From DATBQN01 sp963799925 (GTDB taxonomy: Bacteria > Acidobacteriota > Thermoanaerobaculia > Multivoradales > UBA5704): a DNA stretch of 64,000 bases. Below the pieces are notes generated by a model. The model ran no database searches. It was not told the origin of the DNA and saw only the letters and a program-made list of their open reading frames with translations. Location of the stretch: positions 186,001-250,000 of the forward strand of contig CAWCYZ010000004.1 of assembly GCA_963799925.1 (NCBI GenBank), given 5' to 3'. The number at the start of each line of letters is the position of its first letter. Position 1 is the first letter of the stretch. A program made the position numbers and the translations under genes. This document shows, piece after piece, positions 46,807 through 55,242 of this stretch.

Positions 46807-48595
46807 AGGCCCTCCCCTGCTCGTCCTCGCTCTCCTGGAAGCGCTCCGCCTGGAGGTCGAACATCGTGCGGTAGCGGCCGCCGAGCGCCATCAGCTCGGC
46901 GTGCGTGCCGTGCTCGACGACGCGGCCGTCCTCGACGACGCAGATGCGGTCGGCGTGGCGGACGGTCGAGAAGCGGTGGGAGATGAGGATCGTCGTCCTC
47001 TGCCGCGTCGCCGCCAGGATGCGGTCGAAGATCTCCGCCTCGCCGCGGACGTCGAGCTGCGCGGTCGGCTCGTCGAGCAGCACGACGCCGGCGCCGAGCT
47101 CGACGGCGGCGAGCGCGCGCGCCAGCGCCACGCGCTGCCACTGCCCGCCGGAGAGGTCCGTGCCGCCCGCGTAGCCGCGGGCGAGCACGGTGTCGAGGCC
47201 CGCCAATCCGCCGGCTCCCGCCGCGTCGAGCGCGGCGAGCACCACCTCGTCGGGCGCCCCGGCGGGAGCGACGTTGTCCTTGAGCGGCAGCTCGAGGCGA
47301 AGGAAGTCCTGGAAGACCGCGGCGAGGCGCGAGCGCCAGGCGGCGAGATCGAGGTCGCGCAGGTCGATGCCGTCGATCTCGATGGCGCCGGACTGCGGGT
47401 CGTAGAGCCGGCAGAGGAGCTTCGCGAGCGTCGTCTTGCCGGCGCCGTTCCTGCCCACGATGGCGAGCGACGAGCCGGCGGGGACGGTGAGGTCGAAGTC
47501 GTCGAGGACGCGCTCGCCGCCGGGGTAGGCGAAGGTGACGTGGCGGAAGCGGATCTCGCGCGCCGGCAACCCGGCGGCCGGCCGGCCGCCGGCGGCGAGG
47601 GCGCCCGCCGCCTGCATCGCGGGCCCCAGGCGCAGCACGGCGGCGACCGGCGGCGCGGCGCCGTCGAGCACCCAGTTCAAGCCGCCGAAGGCGATCATCG
47701 AGGTGCCGACCGCGGCCTGCGCGAAGGTCACCGCGGCGCCGAGGTGGATGCGGCCCGCCGCCGCGGCGCTCGCCAGCGACGCGAAGACCGCGACGTTGGC
47801 GGCGGCGACGAGCAGCAGGCTCCAGGCGAGCGGCCGCTCGCGCAGCCGCGTCGCCGCGTACTGGAGCTCGTGGAGCCGCGTGCGGCGGGCGACGAAGCGA
47901 TCGACGATCCAGCCGCCGAGCCCGAAGAGCCGCAGCTCCTTGCTCGCCGGCGCCTCGACGGCGAGCCGGTAGGCGTAGTGGGCGTCGCGCTGCGCGCTCT
48001 GCACCTCCGCGGTGTTGCGGTCGCGCCAGACCGCGCTCTCGCGCAGCAGCCAATGGGTGGCGAGCCAGGCGCCGGCGAGGACGACCGGCGCCCACCACGC
48101 GTAGGCGGCGAGCAGGCAGGCGGAGGCGAGGCCGCCCATCATCTCGGCGAGGCCGCCGGCGATGAAATCCATCGAGGTGCGGAGCGGCGGCCCGGTCATC
48201 CCCAGGTCGAAGTCGCGGGCGAGGGTGAGATCGCCCGTCAAGGCGGGGTCCTCGAGGTGGCCCATGCCCGGCGGGCGGACGCAGGCGTCGGTCAGCCGAT
48301 CGTGCAGCCAGGCGGCCGTGCGGTCGCCCAGGTTGGCGCCGAGCGCCCGCTGGAGCGGCCCGAGGACCTGGAGGAGGACGAAGACGGCGCCGACGAGCGC
48401 GAGCGACGGCGCGAGCGCCCCGCCGCGCTGGACCGCGCCGACGAGCGCCCCCATCGCGATCGCGAAGAGCGCCGGCAGCGCGCCGCGCAGGACGAGCGCC
48501 GCCCACCACCACGCGGCGAGCGCCGGGGCCGCCCGCGGCAGGACGGCGAAGAACTTCCACTCGGCGCGCTGGCGCAGCCGCGCGAGCGGGCTCAT
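46790..48595 (-). CDS. ABC exporter, fused permease-ATPase, first gene
   Basis: A 601-residue type IV ABC exporter half. Membrane domain about residues 1-330 with helices such as AAYAWWAPVVLAGAWLATHW; ATPase domain with Walker A GRNGAGKTTL, signature LSGGQWQRVALARAL, Walker B GVVLLDEPTAQLD and H-loop SHRFSTVRHADR. Unlike its partner it has a canonical signature, as in heterodimeric exporters with one degenerate site. The ATG at 48595 opens the two-gene operon. Divergently transcribed, 270 bp away, is a 96-residue exported peptide, so peptide or lipid export are both possible. Confidence 0.92.
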
Positions 48596-48866
48596 CCGCC
48601 GCGCCTCGTCGGCGTCGCCGGACCGCCAGGCTCCGGGTGCGTTCCTTCTCGACGCGCTCGGAAGATTTGGATGGCTCGCATGTCGTCTGCCCGCCTCGCC
48701 GCCCGCGAGCTTACCCGTCCTCGCCCAGGATCTCGCCGGCAGGCAGAACGGCCGTGCGTCTCCATGGTCAGCGGCGCCCCGATCTCATTTCCCGCGCGCC
48801 GGAGCACCTTAGAGAAGAGAAAGCGGAGCGCCCGGATCGAAGGGCGCTCGGGAAAGGAGATCCTCC

Positions 48867-49157
48867 ATGTCCACTCTCGCCCTCCAGGGCCTCACCCGCC
48901 GCGCGCTCGGGCTGGCCGCGGTCCTCGCCGCGCTCACCCTGGGCAGCCTGGCCCTGCTCCCGGCGCCGCTCGCCGCCGTCTCCGGCTGCATCGGCAACAA
49001 TACCGAGACCATCTATTTCAGCGACGCGAGCCATACGACGATCGTCGGACGATACCGCTCGACCTGCAGCGGCTCCTGCTCCGGCTCGGGCCAGATCACG
49101 AAATTCTTCGAGATCGCCCAGACGCAGGTCCGGTGCCCGCCGCCCGCCGCGCCATAG
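48867..49157 (+). CDS. Small exported peptide, DUF6289-like
   Basis: A 96-residue precursor with an excellent ribosome site (AAAGGAG) and a signal peptide (hydrophobic about 14-37, cut near LAA-VS). The mature ~58 residues contain four cysteines (41, 67, 71, 90) and TIYFSDASHTTIVGRYRSTCSGSC. This resembles the short DUF6289 peptides (YxDAxxTxxVG) I remember from Acidobacteriota and Cyanobacteria. Function unknown. Lies between the divergent ABC exporter operon and a convergent hydrolase. Confidence 0.65.
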   Translation: MSTLALQGLTRRALGLAAVLAALTLGSLALLPAPLAAVSGCIGNNTETIYFSDASHTTIVGRYRSTCSGSCSGSGQITKFFEIAQTQVRCPPPAAP

Positions 49158-49215
49158 AGGAAACGGCGAGAGTGTCGGCGCGCCGCTCTGGCGCACCCGG
49201 CGCATCCGGCCCCTC

Positions 49216-50436
49216 TCAGCGTCCCCGCTCGAGCCGTTCGATCCAGCGCAGGATGTCGCCCTCGAGGAGCCGCCGGTGGTCGGCGGAGAACCAGTGGTCG
49301 GCGTGGCCGAAGGGGGCGACGAAGTTCCGGGTGACGTCGTGCGTGCCGAGGAGGCGCTCCATGTCGACCTCGAGGTCGCCGAAGCCGAGCCCGCCGCCCA
49401 GCAGGTAGACGGGCTGGCGGAAGGCCCCGAGGTGGCTCGTGAAGGTGCGCTCGCCGGCCAGCGAGCAGGAGAGGTCGCGGACCGAGCGGACGTCGTAGTA
49501 GTCGTTGAAGAGGGTGCTGTGGGCGATCACCCGCGCGTCGGTCGAATAGAAGAAGCGGTCCTCGGAGACGCTCCCGGCGCAGCGGATGAAGTTGGACGTC
49601 GGCCAGAGCGGCCCCGGCTGCGGCACCGCGAGGAGGAAGACCATGGCCTGGTGGTTCGTCGTGCCGGGCGGCAGGCCGGGCAGGGGCGACGGGCCGTGGG
49701 GGTCGCTCGCCGCCAGCGTGACGATCCCGCGGATGCCGGGAAGGGTGGTGTCGTCGTAGATCTGGCCGGCGGCGAGCTGCGCCTCGAGCGCGCCGCAGAA
49801 GGGCGCGTTCAGGGCGACGACGGCGGGGTCGGCGGTGTAGAGCGAGCCCTCGAGGACGAGCGCGCCGTCCCAGTCGCGGGGGTGGGCGTCGATCGTCGCG
49901 ATGGTCGAGAAGGCGCCGAGCGAGTAGCCGCCGACGAGGACGGGCTCCCGCCGCGGGCCGATCCAGCGGCGCAGGAAGGAGGCGTCGTCCACTACCGCCT
50001 GGAGGCCCCAGCCCGCCATCGGCGCGCAGTCGAGCGCCCCGGACTCGCAGGTCCCGGCGACGAGGCCGGTCGTCCGCGGAGAGTAGCCCCACACCTCGAT
50101 GCCGCGGTCGGCGAAGTAGGCGGCGAAGGAGCGCCCGTAGTCGCCGTTCTCGTCCACCTCGAAGAAGGTGAAGCCGTTGCCGAGCGGCGGCAGGAGGACG
50201 AGCGTCGCGCGGGGGGCTCCCCGATCGTCCTTGACGAGGCGCACGACGTGGAAGCGGTTCACCGGATCGGCGCCCGCCTGGATCGTCCACTCGGTGCGCA
50301 CGAAACGGCCGACGCGGGTCACCTGCGTGGCGAGGACGCGGTGGCCGCCGTCGGCGGCGGGGGGCGGCGTCGCGAGGGCCGCGGTCGAGAGGCATATGGC
50401 GAGCGCTGCGGCGAGGCCGATCGAGGTCCGTCTCAT
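49216..50436 (-). CDS. Exported alpha/beta-hydrolase
   Basis: A 406-residue secreted protein with a signal peptide (cut near ALA-TP). LVLLPPLGNGFTFFEV (oxyanion loop), GIEVWGYSPRTTG, the nucleophile elbow VGGYSLGAFS and a C-terminal FGHADHWFS histidine complete an alpha/beta-hydrolase triad. Cysteine pairs (TCESGALDC, FCGALE) suggest a disulfide-stabilised extracellular enzyme. ATG 50436 follows a GGAGG-type site. Natural substrate unknown, probably an ester. Confidence 0.75.
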   Translation of the reverse strand: MRRTSIGLAAALAICLSTAALATPPPAADGGHRVLATQVTRVGRFVRTEWTIQAGADPVNRFHVVRLVKDDRGAPRATLVLLPPLGNGFTFFEVDENGDYGRSFAAYFADRGIEVWGYSPRTTGLVAGTCESGALDCAPMAGWGLQAVVDDASFLRRWIGPRREPVLVGGYSLGAFSTIATIDAHPRDWDGALVLEGSLYTADPAVVALNAPFCGALEAQLAAGQIYDDTTLPGIRGIVTLAASDPHGPSPLPGLPPGTTNHQAMVFLLAVPQPGPLWPTSNFIRCAGSVSEDRFFYSTDARVIAHSTLFNDYYDVRSVRDLSCSLAGERTFTSHLGAFRQPVYLLGGGLGFGDLEVDMERLLGTHDVTRNFVAPFGHADHWFSADHRRLLEGDILRWIERLERGR

Positions 50437-50597
50437 GGCGTCTCCTCCGGAAGGTCGGTGGTTCCAATTCTACTTGAATGAGTGCGAGCGAGGAGGCCGC
50501 CGTGGACACGGCAGCCGCCGCCGGGAGGATTCGTCCTCGCGCTTCCGGCGCCGGGAGCGCGCGCCGACCATCGAGCCTCGTGAGCCGCCGAACGAGG

Positions 50598-50870
50598 GGA
50601 AACGCCCGCTGTTTCGCCTCTGCAGCCGCTGCATCAGGTGAAACGCCCGTTGTTTCGCCTCTACGGCCGCTGAATCAAGCGAACGCCCGACGATTCGCCT
50701 CTGCAACCGCTGAATGAGGTGAAACAGCCGATGTTTCCGCGATACAGCCGCTACCGAGGTGAAACAGCCGAAATTTCCTCCAGACAGCCGCCGCCGAGGT
50801 GAAACGCTCGAAGTTTCCTCGCTACAGCCGCCGCAGAGGCGAAACCGTCGATTCTTCCTTCTGACAGGTC
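50598..50870. repeat. 40-bp tandem repeat, seven degenerate units
   Basis: Units begin at about 50598, 50638, 50679, 50719, 50759, 50799 and 50839. The consensus is GAGGTGAAACGCCCGATGTT followed by TCGCCTCTACAGCCGCTGAAT. Each unit has a small dyad GAAAC-n7-GTTTC. No ORF with a ribosome site crosses it. It fills most of the gap between the exported hydrolase and the 3' end of the type I restriction operon. Confidence 0.85.
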
Positions 50871-50952
50871 TGCTTTGAGCGCGACGGTCAGACCGAGCGG
50901 GCCGCGGCGGCCGAATGGCGCGATCGGACAGCGCCGCCGTCGTGGCGTCCGG

Positions 50953-52479
50953 TCAATCACCTGCCGGGCGGCGCTCGCCCACGCCGCTCGGCAGATCGGC
51001 GAGGATCGCCTCGAACTGCTCCAGGGCCGACCGCATGTCCTCCACGATCTCGGCGGCGATGACGTCCGGATCGGGCAGGTTCTCCGAGGCCTCCAGGCTC
51101 TCGTCCCGCAGCCAGAAGATGTCCAGGTTGCACTTGTCGCGCTGGACCAGCTCTTCGTACGAATAGGCGCGCCAGCGGCCTTCGGGTGTGGCCGCGGACC
51201 AGGTCGGCTCCCGCTGGTGGCGTTTCTCGGGGTTGTAGCACGCCACGAAATCGTCCAGATCGGACCGCTGGAGGGGCCTGGTCTTGAGCGTGAAGTGCTG
51301 GTTGGTGCGTAAGTCGTAGATCCAGAGCTTCTCGGTCCACGGCTGCTCGCTGGCCGGCTTACGGTCGAAGAAGAGGACGTTCGCCTTGACGCCCTGGGCG
51401 TAGAAGATGCCGGTGGGAAGCCGCAGCAAGGTGTGGACGTCGCAGGTCTCGAGGAGCCGGCGCCGGACGGTTTCCCCGGCGCCGCCCTCGAAGAGCACGT
51501 TGTCGGGCACCACCACCGCCGCCCGGCCGTTCGTCTCCAGGAGGCTGCGGACGTGCTGCACGAAGTTGAGCTGCTTATTGGTCGTCGAGGCCCAGAAGTC
51601 CTCGCGCACCACCGTAAGAGCCTGACGCTCCTGCACGCCTTCCTCGTTGACCACCAGGACGCTCGACTTCTTGCCGAAGGGTGGATTGGTCAGCACGACG
51701 TCGAAGTACTTCCCCGGATGGGTCGTCAGGCTGTCGCGGGTCTCCACCGGTGGCGGCACGTCGTCGCCGACCCCCGGGCCGATGCCGTGGAGGAGGAGGT
51801 TCATGGCACAGAGGCGGGTGACCGAGTCGACGATCTCGTAGCCGTGGAGGGCATGGAGCTCGAGGTGCCGCTTTTCGTCCTTGTCGAGCCTGGGGTGATG
51901 CCGGGCGATGAAATCATGCGCGGCGAGGAGGAAGCCGCCCGTGCCGCAGGCGGGATCGCAGACGGTCTCTCGCGGCCGCGGCCGGATCACGTCCACAATG
52001 GCCTGGATGAGCGCCCGCGGCGTGAAGTACTGCCCCGCGCCGCCCTTGACGTCCTCGGCGTTCTTCTCCAGGAGGCCCTCGTAGGCGTCCCCCTTGACGT
52101 CGGCATCGAGGCCCGTCCACTGCTCGCGGTCGATGAGATCGGCGATCAGCCGCCGTAGCTTGGCCGGGTCCTGGATCTTGTTCTGGGCCTTGCGGAAGAT
52201 GACGCCCAGCATGCCCGGCTTCTTGCCCAGCTCGTCCAGGAGGTGGCGGTAATGGGTCTCCAGGGCGTCGCCGTCCCGCGCCGTGAGGTTCGGCCAATCG
52301 TATCCCTCCGGCACCGCCGAGTGCTGTCTCCACGGCGGCAGGGTCCGCTCGTGGGCCATCTTGAGGAAGAGGAGGAACGTGAGCTGCTCGACGTAGTCGC
52401 CGTAGGACAGACCGTCGTCCCGCAGGATGTTGCAATAGCTCCAGAGCTTCTGGACGATCTGCTGGGAATGGTTCGCCAT
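50953..52479 (-). CDS. hsdM: Type I restriction enzyme, methyltransferase subunit
   Basis: A 508-residue N6-adenine methyltransferase. The N-terminal helical domain (MANHSQQIVQKLWSYCN) is followed by motif I DPACGTGGFLLAAHDF and motif IV TNPPFGKKS. Modifies the sequence chosen by HsdS and forms the M2S core of the restriction complex. ATG 52479 matches family starts. Unusually it is last in the operon (hsdR - hsdS - three small genes - hsdM) rather than beside hsdS. Confidence 0.95.
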   Translation of the reverse strand: MANHSQQIVQKLWSYCNILRDDGLSYGDYVEQLTFLLFLKMAHERTLPPWRQHSAVPEGYDWPNLTARDGDALETHYRHLLDELGKKPGMLGVIFRKAQNKIQDPAKLRRLIADLIDREQWTGLDADVKGDAYEGLLEKNAEDVKGGAGQYFTPRALIQAIVDVIRPRPRETVCDPACGTGGFLLAAHDFIARHHPRLDKDEKRHLELHALHGYEIVDSVTRLCAMNLLLHGIGPGVGDDVPPPVETRDSLTTHPGKYFDVVLTNPPFGKKSSVLVVNEEGVQERQALTVVREDFWASTTNKQLNFVQHVRSLLETNGRAAVVVPDNVLFEGGAGETVRRRLLETCDVHTLLRLPTGIFYAQGVKANVLFFDRKPASEQPWTEKLWIYDLRTNQHFTLKTRPLQRSDLDDFVACYNPEKRHQREPTWSAATPEGRWRAYSYEELVQRDKCNLDIFWLRDESLEASENLPDPDVIAAEIVEDMRSALEQFEAILADLPSGVGERRPAGD

Positions 52480-52481
52480 GA

Positions 52482-52751
52482 TCAGCGGCGCGCCGTGGAC
52501 TCTTGCCACGCGGCGGGGGCGAGGGATTCATAGAGCACGTCCGGGCAGATGTCCGCTCCGTTGGGCCAGACGATGGTGCCCAACTCGTCGTCGACACGGA
52601 CCGAACGGAAGATCTCAGGATCCTTCTTCAACGGCTCGAAGACCGGCCCGTTGAGGTAGGGCGCGAGGTCGACCTCGCGCTCTGTTCCATCGGTGAAGGT
52701 GAGCTTGACGTGGAAGCCTTCGAGCGGCAGGACGGATCGAATGCGAGTCAT
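52482..52751 (-). CDS. DUF2442 family protein
   Basis: An 89-residue protein: LPLEGFHVKLTFTDGTEREV, DLAPYLNGPVFEPLKKD and WPNGADICPDVLYE are the DUF2442 pattern. The family is commonly found paired with DUF4160, as here, and the pair has been discussed as toxin-antitoxin-like; function is unproven. Ends 2 bp before the hsdM start and begins 5 bp after the DUF4160 stop, so it is part of the same transcript. Confidence 0.85.
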   Translation of the reverse strand: MTRIRSVLPLEGFHVKLTFTDGTEREVDLAPYLNGPVFEPLKKDPEIFRSVRVDDELGTIVWPNGADICPDVLYESLAPAAWQESTARR

Positions 52752-52756
52752 GGTTT

Positions 52757-53017
52757 CTACTCCAGCGGCTCGATCGGGTCCAGCGGCACGCCGAGGCGCG
52801 CCCTTTCCCAGTCTTGCCGCAATTCGTTGCGGTGAAGCATCGCCCATTCCAGGACCAGCGCCAGCGCACGCCGCGGCAGTGATCCTCTCAGGATTTCGAG
52901 AGACTCGATCGAGAGCTGTGCCTCCTCAGCGTGATAGATGGCATGGAAATGTGGAGGAGCGTGATCGTTGTAGTACATGGCAATGATGATGCCGAAGAAC
53001 GTGCTGATCCGTGGCAT
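52757..53017 (-). CDS. DUF4160 family protein
   Basis: An 86-residue protein with the family start PRISTFFGIIIAMYYNDHAP and the PHFHAIY motif followed by an acidic/helical C-terminus (ALVLEWAMLHRNEL). Usual partner of DUF2442. ATG 53017 gives the conserved N-terminus. The histidines in PHFHAIYHAE could bind metal. Embedded between hsdS and hsdM. Confidence 0.85.
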   Translation of the reverse strand: MPRISTFFGIIIAMYYNDHAPPHFHAIYHAEEAQLSIESLEILRGSLPRRALALVLEWAMLHRNELRQDWERARLGVPLDPIEPLE

Positions 53018-53030
53018 GATCCTCTCGCCC

Positions 53031-53556
53031 TCACACGATTCCGGCCCGTCGAACACGATTTTTGCCAATCCGTTCGATCTCGCCCCGCCGGATCGCCTGT
53101 TCCATCGTCTCGCGCAATCCCCGGAGGATGATTCCGTCCTCCCTGAGACGTTCGTACTCGAGCCCTAGGTTCTCCCGCGCCCACTCGGCGGCCGCCCGAA
53201 GGGCGTCAACCTCCTCGACCGGTTGATGGTTAAAGGATTCGAAAAGACAGAGGCTCCACCTCTCTGGAGAGTAGTCCCGCGGATCGCGAATGACAGCTCG
53301 CAGGAAGCCCCGCTTCGGTCGGTCGAAGTCGCCCGCGCGAACGCCGTGTGCGAGAGCCGACTTGATGGCCCTGTAGAGAGCCCCTCCACGGTGGACTCTT
53401 TGAAAGCGGGCAAGGCCACGGTCACGTAGAGCCTCGGCCGCCGTGCGGATCAGCCTCGTCCCGCTCCAAGAGCCCTCGTCCGAAGAAGTATGTCCCAGAC
53501 GGTTTCGATCTGCTCTTCGCGAGGGAGATCAGCGAAGGTTTCAATCGGCTCGTCAT
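53031..53556 (-). pseudogene. Unrecognised cytosolic protein in the restriction operon, frame-broken
   Basis: The translation starts at or near the ATG overlapping the hsdS stop (TTATGA). The first segment reads DEPIETFADLPREEQIETVW. After an indel near 53460 it continues AAEALRDRGLARFQRVHRGG, DFDRPKRGFLRAVIRDPRDY, AEWARENLGLEYERLREDG and GLRETMEQAIRRGEIERIGK to the stop at 53031. Joined it is ~165 residues, charged, helical, without membrane segments. Tight spacing to both neighbours shows it belongs to the operon. No family recognised. Confidence 0.5.
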
Positions 53557-55242
53557 AAGACTAGCCCCTCCCTGAGCGTCGTTCGGTGAGGAGGTTGTAG
53601 CCCACTCTCTGAGCGCCGGGACCGGGATTTCCTCGAGCGTCCGACGGGTGTGGTAGCTGCCTCCTCCGCTGGAGATTGGGGACTTTCGTTCCTCCGGACT
53701 TCGGCAAGCAGGGTGGGCGCTGCATCCTCGTAGCCAGAGTCGCCTGATTTCTCAGATCCTCCCTTCGGAGGTCTTCTTCGGATGAATCTCTTGGGTTTCG
53801 CTACACGCTCCGGCCTACGGCTTTGTTGAATCTGATCCAGCAGGGCATAGGCCGCGGTTTCGCTAGGGTCCTGCGGAACGAGCTTACCCTCGAACGCATG
53901 CCGCAGAATTAATTGCCGGAGATGCTTAGCTCGGTAAAGGTTCCTATTAATTGAGTCTTCGATCGCTTTAAGCAGGGAGAAGCGGCGTTCTACCTCCGCG
54001 ATTATCCTTGCTTGCTCGCGAAGAGGCGGCAATGGTACGAGAAGGTGGACCACATCATCTAGATTGATTTGCGGAACGTTAGAGCCGTCGCCGAGGGAGC
54101 CAAGATCGACGCCGGCGAACCACCACCACAGATAGGGGCCTACCTCACCCACCGGGATCATTCCCATGATGTTCAAGTCAAGGCAACTAAGTCGTGAGAG
54201 TAGGCGCTTCTTGTTTGTTGCAATCGCGCCCCCTCGTTTAGGAAAGATTATTGTGCCCTGCGGCTTCGTTTTAAGCTTCAGGTGCTCGAGATCTCGCGCC
54301 TCAATCCAGGATCTTGAATCCACCATGAAAGTGCAATTTGCCGGCAGATTCATATCGCCGACACGGAACCAGGGGATGTCTCCTTCCGTGCGCGTGGCTT
54401 CGTCAATACCTGGGGGCGTCTGCCCGCTTTCTACAAGAGCCAACTGTTCGAGCCTAGCCAAAACCCAGCCCTCAGGTAGCGTACGGACGCCAAGCTGATT
54501 CGCTGTTGCAGTGGACTTATAAGTCGGGCGGTGAGTGGCGGATGCCTTCCAATGCCGCATTGCCCATAGCTCTCTACGCTGTCTTTCTAGCCTCGGCAAT
54601 AACTGGTCCGCAGGCTCGTATTCCCGCTTCTCCATTCGAGCCGTCTCAGCCTCGGTAGGAACGAGCCGCCCCTCGCAAGCCGCCTTCAGAACGGCGGTCC
54701 GATAGCGCTTCAGATTGGCCTGGATTCGCCTCAACAAATCCGTGGCGGCATCGAGGCGAGTCAGGTGCTTCTCGATCTCGGCTGCGATGCGGTACTGTTC
54801 TAATTTCGGTGCGAGGCGAATCGGAATCGACCACATTGCAGCCTGCGGCAGCTTCAGGCGTGTCGTTCCACTTACCAGCCCATGAAAGTCGACTTGGTTA
54901 AGTTGATGGAGTAGAAAACCTGGGAGGATGCCTTCACGTGCGGTGAGAACGTGTGCATGATTGTTGACCCAAAACTTACCCTTTGCGAGATATGCTTTGT
55001 TTTTGTTGGGGTCTAGAAACGGGGCCCCATCTTCCCCGAGCAAGATGAATTCTCCGTCAAAGATGTAATCGTCGATCCAGCCGACCTGGCCTGTAGCGCC
55101 GTAATAAGGGAATGGCCCTAGTCTCTTTGCACGCTCCTCCTGATTGATTGGCACTCGGCGGTTATCCAGTACTGGTGACTAGATCGCCAAGCCGTGCCTC
55201 AGCCCAGTTGTCCGGTAGATCGGGCTCTGTACTTTTACTCAC
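53553..55242 (-). pseudogene. hsdS: Type I restriction specificity subunit, one frameshift near the start
   Basis: Chooses the target site for HsdM/HsdR. The GTG at 55242 overlaps the hsdR stop (GTGA) and reads EPDLPDNWAEARLGDLV. Around 55175 an indel shifts into NRRVPINQEERAKRLG, the classic start of target-recognition domain 1, which continues PYYGATGQVGWIDDYIFDGE. Two target domains with conserved helices (LEQYRIAAEIEKHLTRLDAA and QARIIAEVERRFSLL) are followed by a long serine/arginine-rich tail (about 460-533) that is unusual. Without the indel correction the first ~25 residues are lost but the rest stays open. Confidence 0.9.

Noticed and set aside
50598..50870. CRISPR array (GTTTC/GAAAC ends, regular spacing)
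   Set aside because: The 'spacers' between GAAAC and GTTTC would be only 7 nt, the units are degenerate, and no cas gene is in the window. It is a tandem repeat.
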